From: an uncultured Clostridia bacterium
GTDB lineage: Bacteria > Bacillota > Clostridia > Christensenellales > Borkfalkiaceae
Reading direction: 5' to 3'
NCBI GenBank assembly: GCA_904501815.1
Contig: CAJGCN010000070.1
Location: forward strand, 1 to 6,810
DNA length: 6,810 nucleotides
Shown: piece by piece, positions 6,210 through 6,810 of the stretch
Position numbering within the stretch: position 1 is the stretch's first letter
Layout of the letters: each line of letters begins with the position of its first letter
Made by a program: the position numbers and the translations under genes
The notes under the pieces: model-generated
What the model saw: the letters and a program-made list of their open reading frames with translations, nothing else
The model's database searches: none
Told to the model about the DNA's origin: nothing

Positions 6210-6810
6210 TTATTGAATGGCTTTTTCCAAATACGCAAGTGACTTTTCAACCATTTCGTCCCCGATTTCTTTGCTCGCTTCCCGCGCGCTTTCCGTGAAC
6301 CAATGCTTAATTTCGTCGATACGGTCAAGCTGTACACATTCGGGATAAAGCGACATTAAAATCGAACTTTCGTATTTGCCCGCGTGGTCGTAGCCCGTCG
6401 CGTTTTGTACTTCCGTGCTCATAGTCGGAATGACTTTAATCCACGAGAACGGGTTGTTCGCTCCTTCGAGCTCTTCGTAGTAGTTCGCATACGATTCGCT
6501 TCCCCACCAACCTTCTCCGAGCGTTTCTTCCAAATACTCCATCGTCGCCCGCTTTGCCGCCGTGCGGTAGCAAAGGGTCATAGGCATTTCGCTTTCCTGC
6601 TCGAATTGATGATGAATAACCACGTAAATATTTCTAAACCCCGAATAGAGCATACTCTTAAACACGTAGTAGACGTAATCTTCAAAAGCGCGTTCAGGCA
6701 CGTGCACCGTACCGCTTTTTCTTCCGCCTACCGCGTAGCTCGAAGGGGAATAGGAAATGGTGGGCGCAATCATCATTTCTTTCTTTTCCGCAAGTTTTTT
6801 CACAAGCCCT
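6210..6810 (-). CDS. creatininase-family amidohydrolase, partial (N-terminus outside window)
   Basis: This is the C-terminal part (about 200 residues) of a creatininase-like protein. The family contains metal-dependent hydrolases of cyclic or linear amides, usually about 250 residues long. The frame is open to the window edge, and the N-terminal region with the usual EHGxHLP-type metal ligands is missing, so the in-frame GTG at 6803 is not the true start. Numbering from that GTG, family features are APTISYSPSS (13-22), GTVHVPERAF (31-40), the GFRNIYVVIHHQ segment (55-66) and DHAGKYESSILMSLYPE (139-155), which matches the conserved HAGxxETSxxLxxxPE block. The first metal-site motif is unusual: the common NGHGGN or NGHYEN is replaced by HHQFEQ (64-69). 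The substrate cannot be deduced; creatinine is only one of several known for the family. It is followed by a terminator and seems unrelated to the repair operon. Confidence 0.82.
   Translation of the reverse strand, partial: GLVKKLAEKKEMMIAPTISYSPSSYAVGGRKSGTVHVPERAFEDYVYYVFKSMLYSGFRNIYVVIHHQFEQESEMPMTLCYRTAAKRATMEYLEETLGEGWWGSESYANYYEELEGANNPFSWIKVIPTMSTEVQNATGYDHAGKYESSILMSLYPECVQLDRIDEIKHWFTESAREASKEIGDEMVEKSLAYLEKAIQ

Noticed and set aside
6128..6337. 69-codon - strand frame overlapping the end of the creatininase-like gene
   Set aside because: Out of frame with a clear family member and extends through the terminator. No supporting start signals.
1..6810. A new multi-gene defence, mobile or RNA-based system
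   Set aside because: No transposase, integrase, nuclease cassette, CRISPR-like spaced repeats, reverse transcriptase or structured RNA was seen. The core is a standard uvrBA operon with unrelated neighbours.

Overview
The window looks like a chromosomal segment from a low-to-mid GC Gram-positive anaerobe of the Bacillota, most likely Clostridia. The grounds are the uvrB-uvrA operon order, purine-rich Shine-Dalgarno sites, sigma-A type promoters, a Gram-positive LexA (SOS) box in front of uvrB, and a small protein with a CFLTSAC...LRxFRD block of a kind I recall from clostridial genomes. Finer placement (a Christensenellales-like gut lineage would fit) is a guess.

Left part (1-269): no convincing gene. 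It starts with a dispersed-repeat-like inverted pair built on GTCATTG/CAATGAC, followed by GC-rich non-coding sequence and then an AT-rich promoter block. That block holds a perfect TTGACA-N17-TATAAT promoter, a second overlapping promoter-like pair, and a 14-bp palindrome at the predicted start of transcription. The promoter drives a 162-residue cysteine-rich protein of unknown function (270-758, + strand).

A 10-bp GC-rich hairpin (797-822) lies between this gene and uvrA, which converge on it, so it probably ends transcription on both sides. All remaining genes are on the - strand. In transcription order they are: the C-terminal part of a creatininase-family protein (6810-6210, cut by the window edge), a terminator hairpin, a 118-residue winged-helix-like protein with a C-terminal membrane segment (6096-5740), and then uvrB (5627-3666) and uvrA (3655-836).

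UvrA and UvrB are the damage-recognition parts of nucleotide excision repair. UvrA2 finds the lesion and loads UvrB, which verifies it and recruits the UvrC nuclease (not in this window). The two genes are 10 bases apart, and the uvrA ribosome binding site overlaps the uvrB stop codon. A TTTACA-N17-TATAAT promoter with a LexA box over the predicted start site indicates induction by DNA damage.

I see no CRISPR array, transposase, phage gene, tRNA or rRNA. Most of the window is ordinary housekeeping DNA. The parts worth a second look are the two uncharacterised small proteins and the promoter and operator structures.
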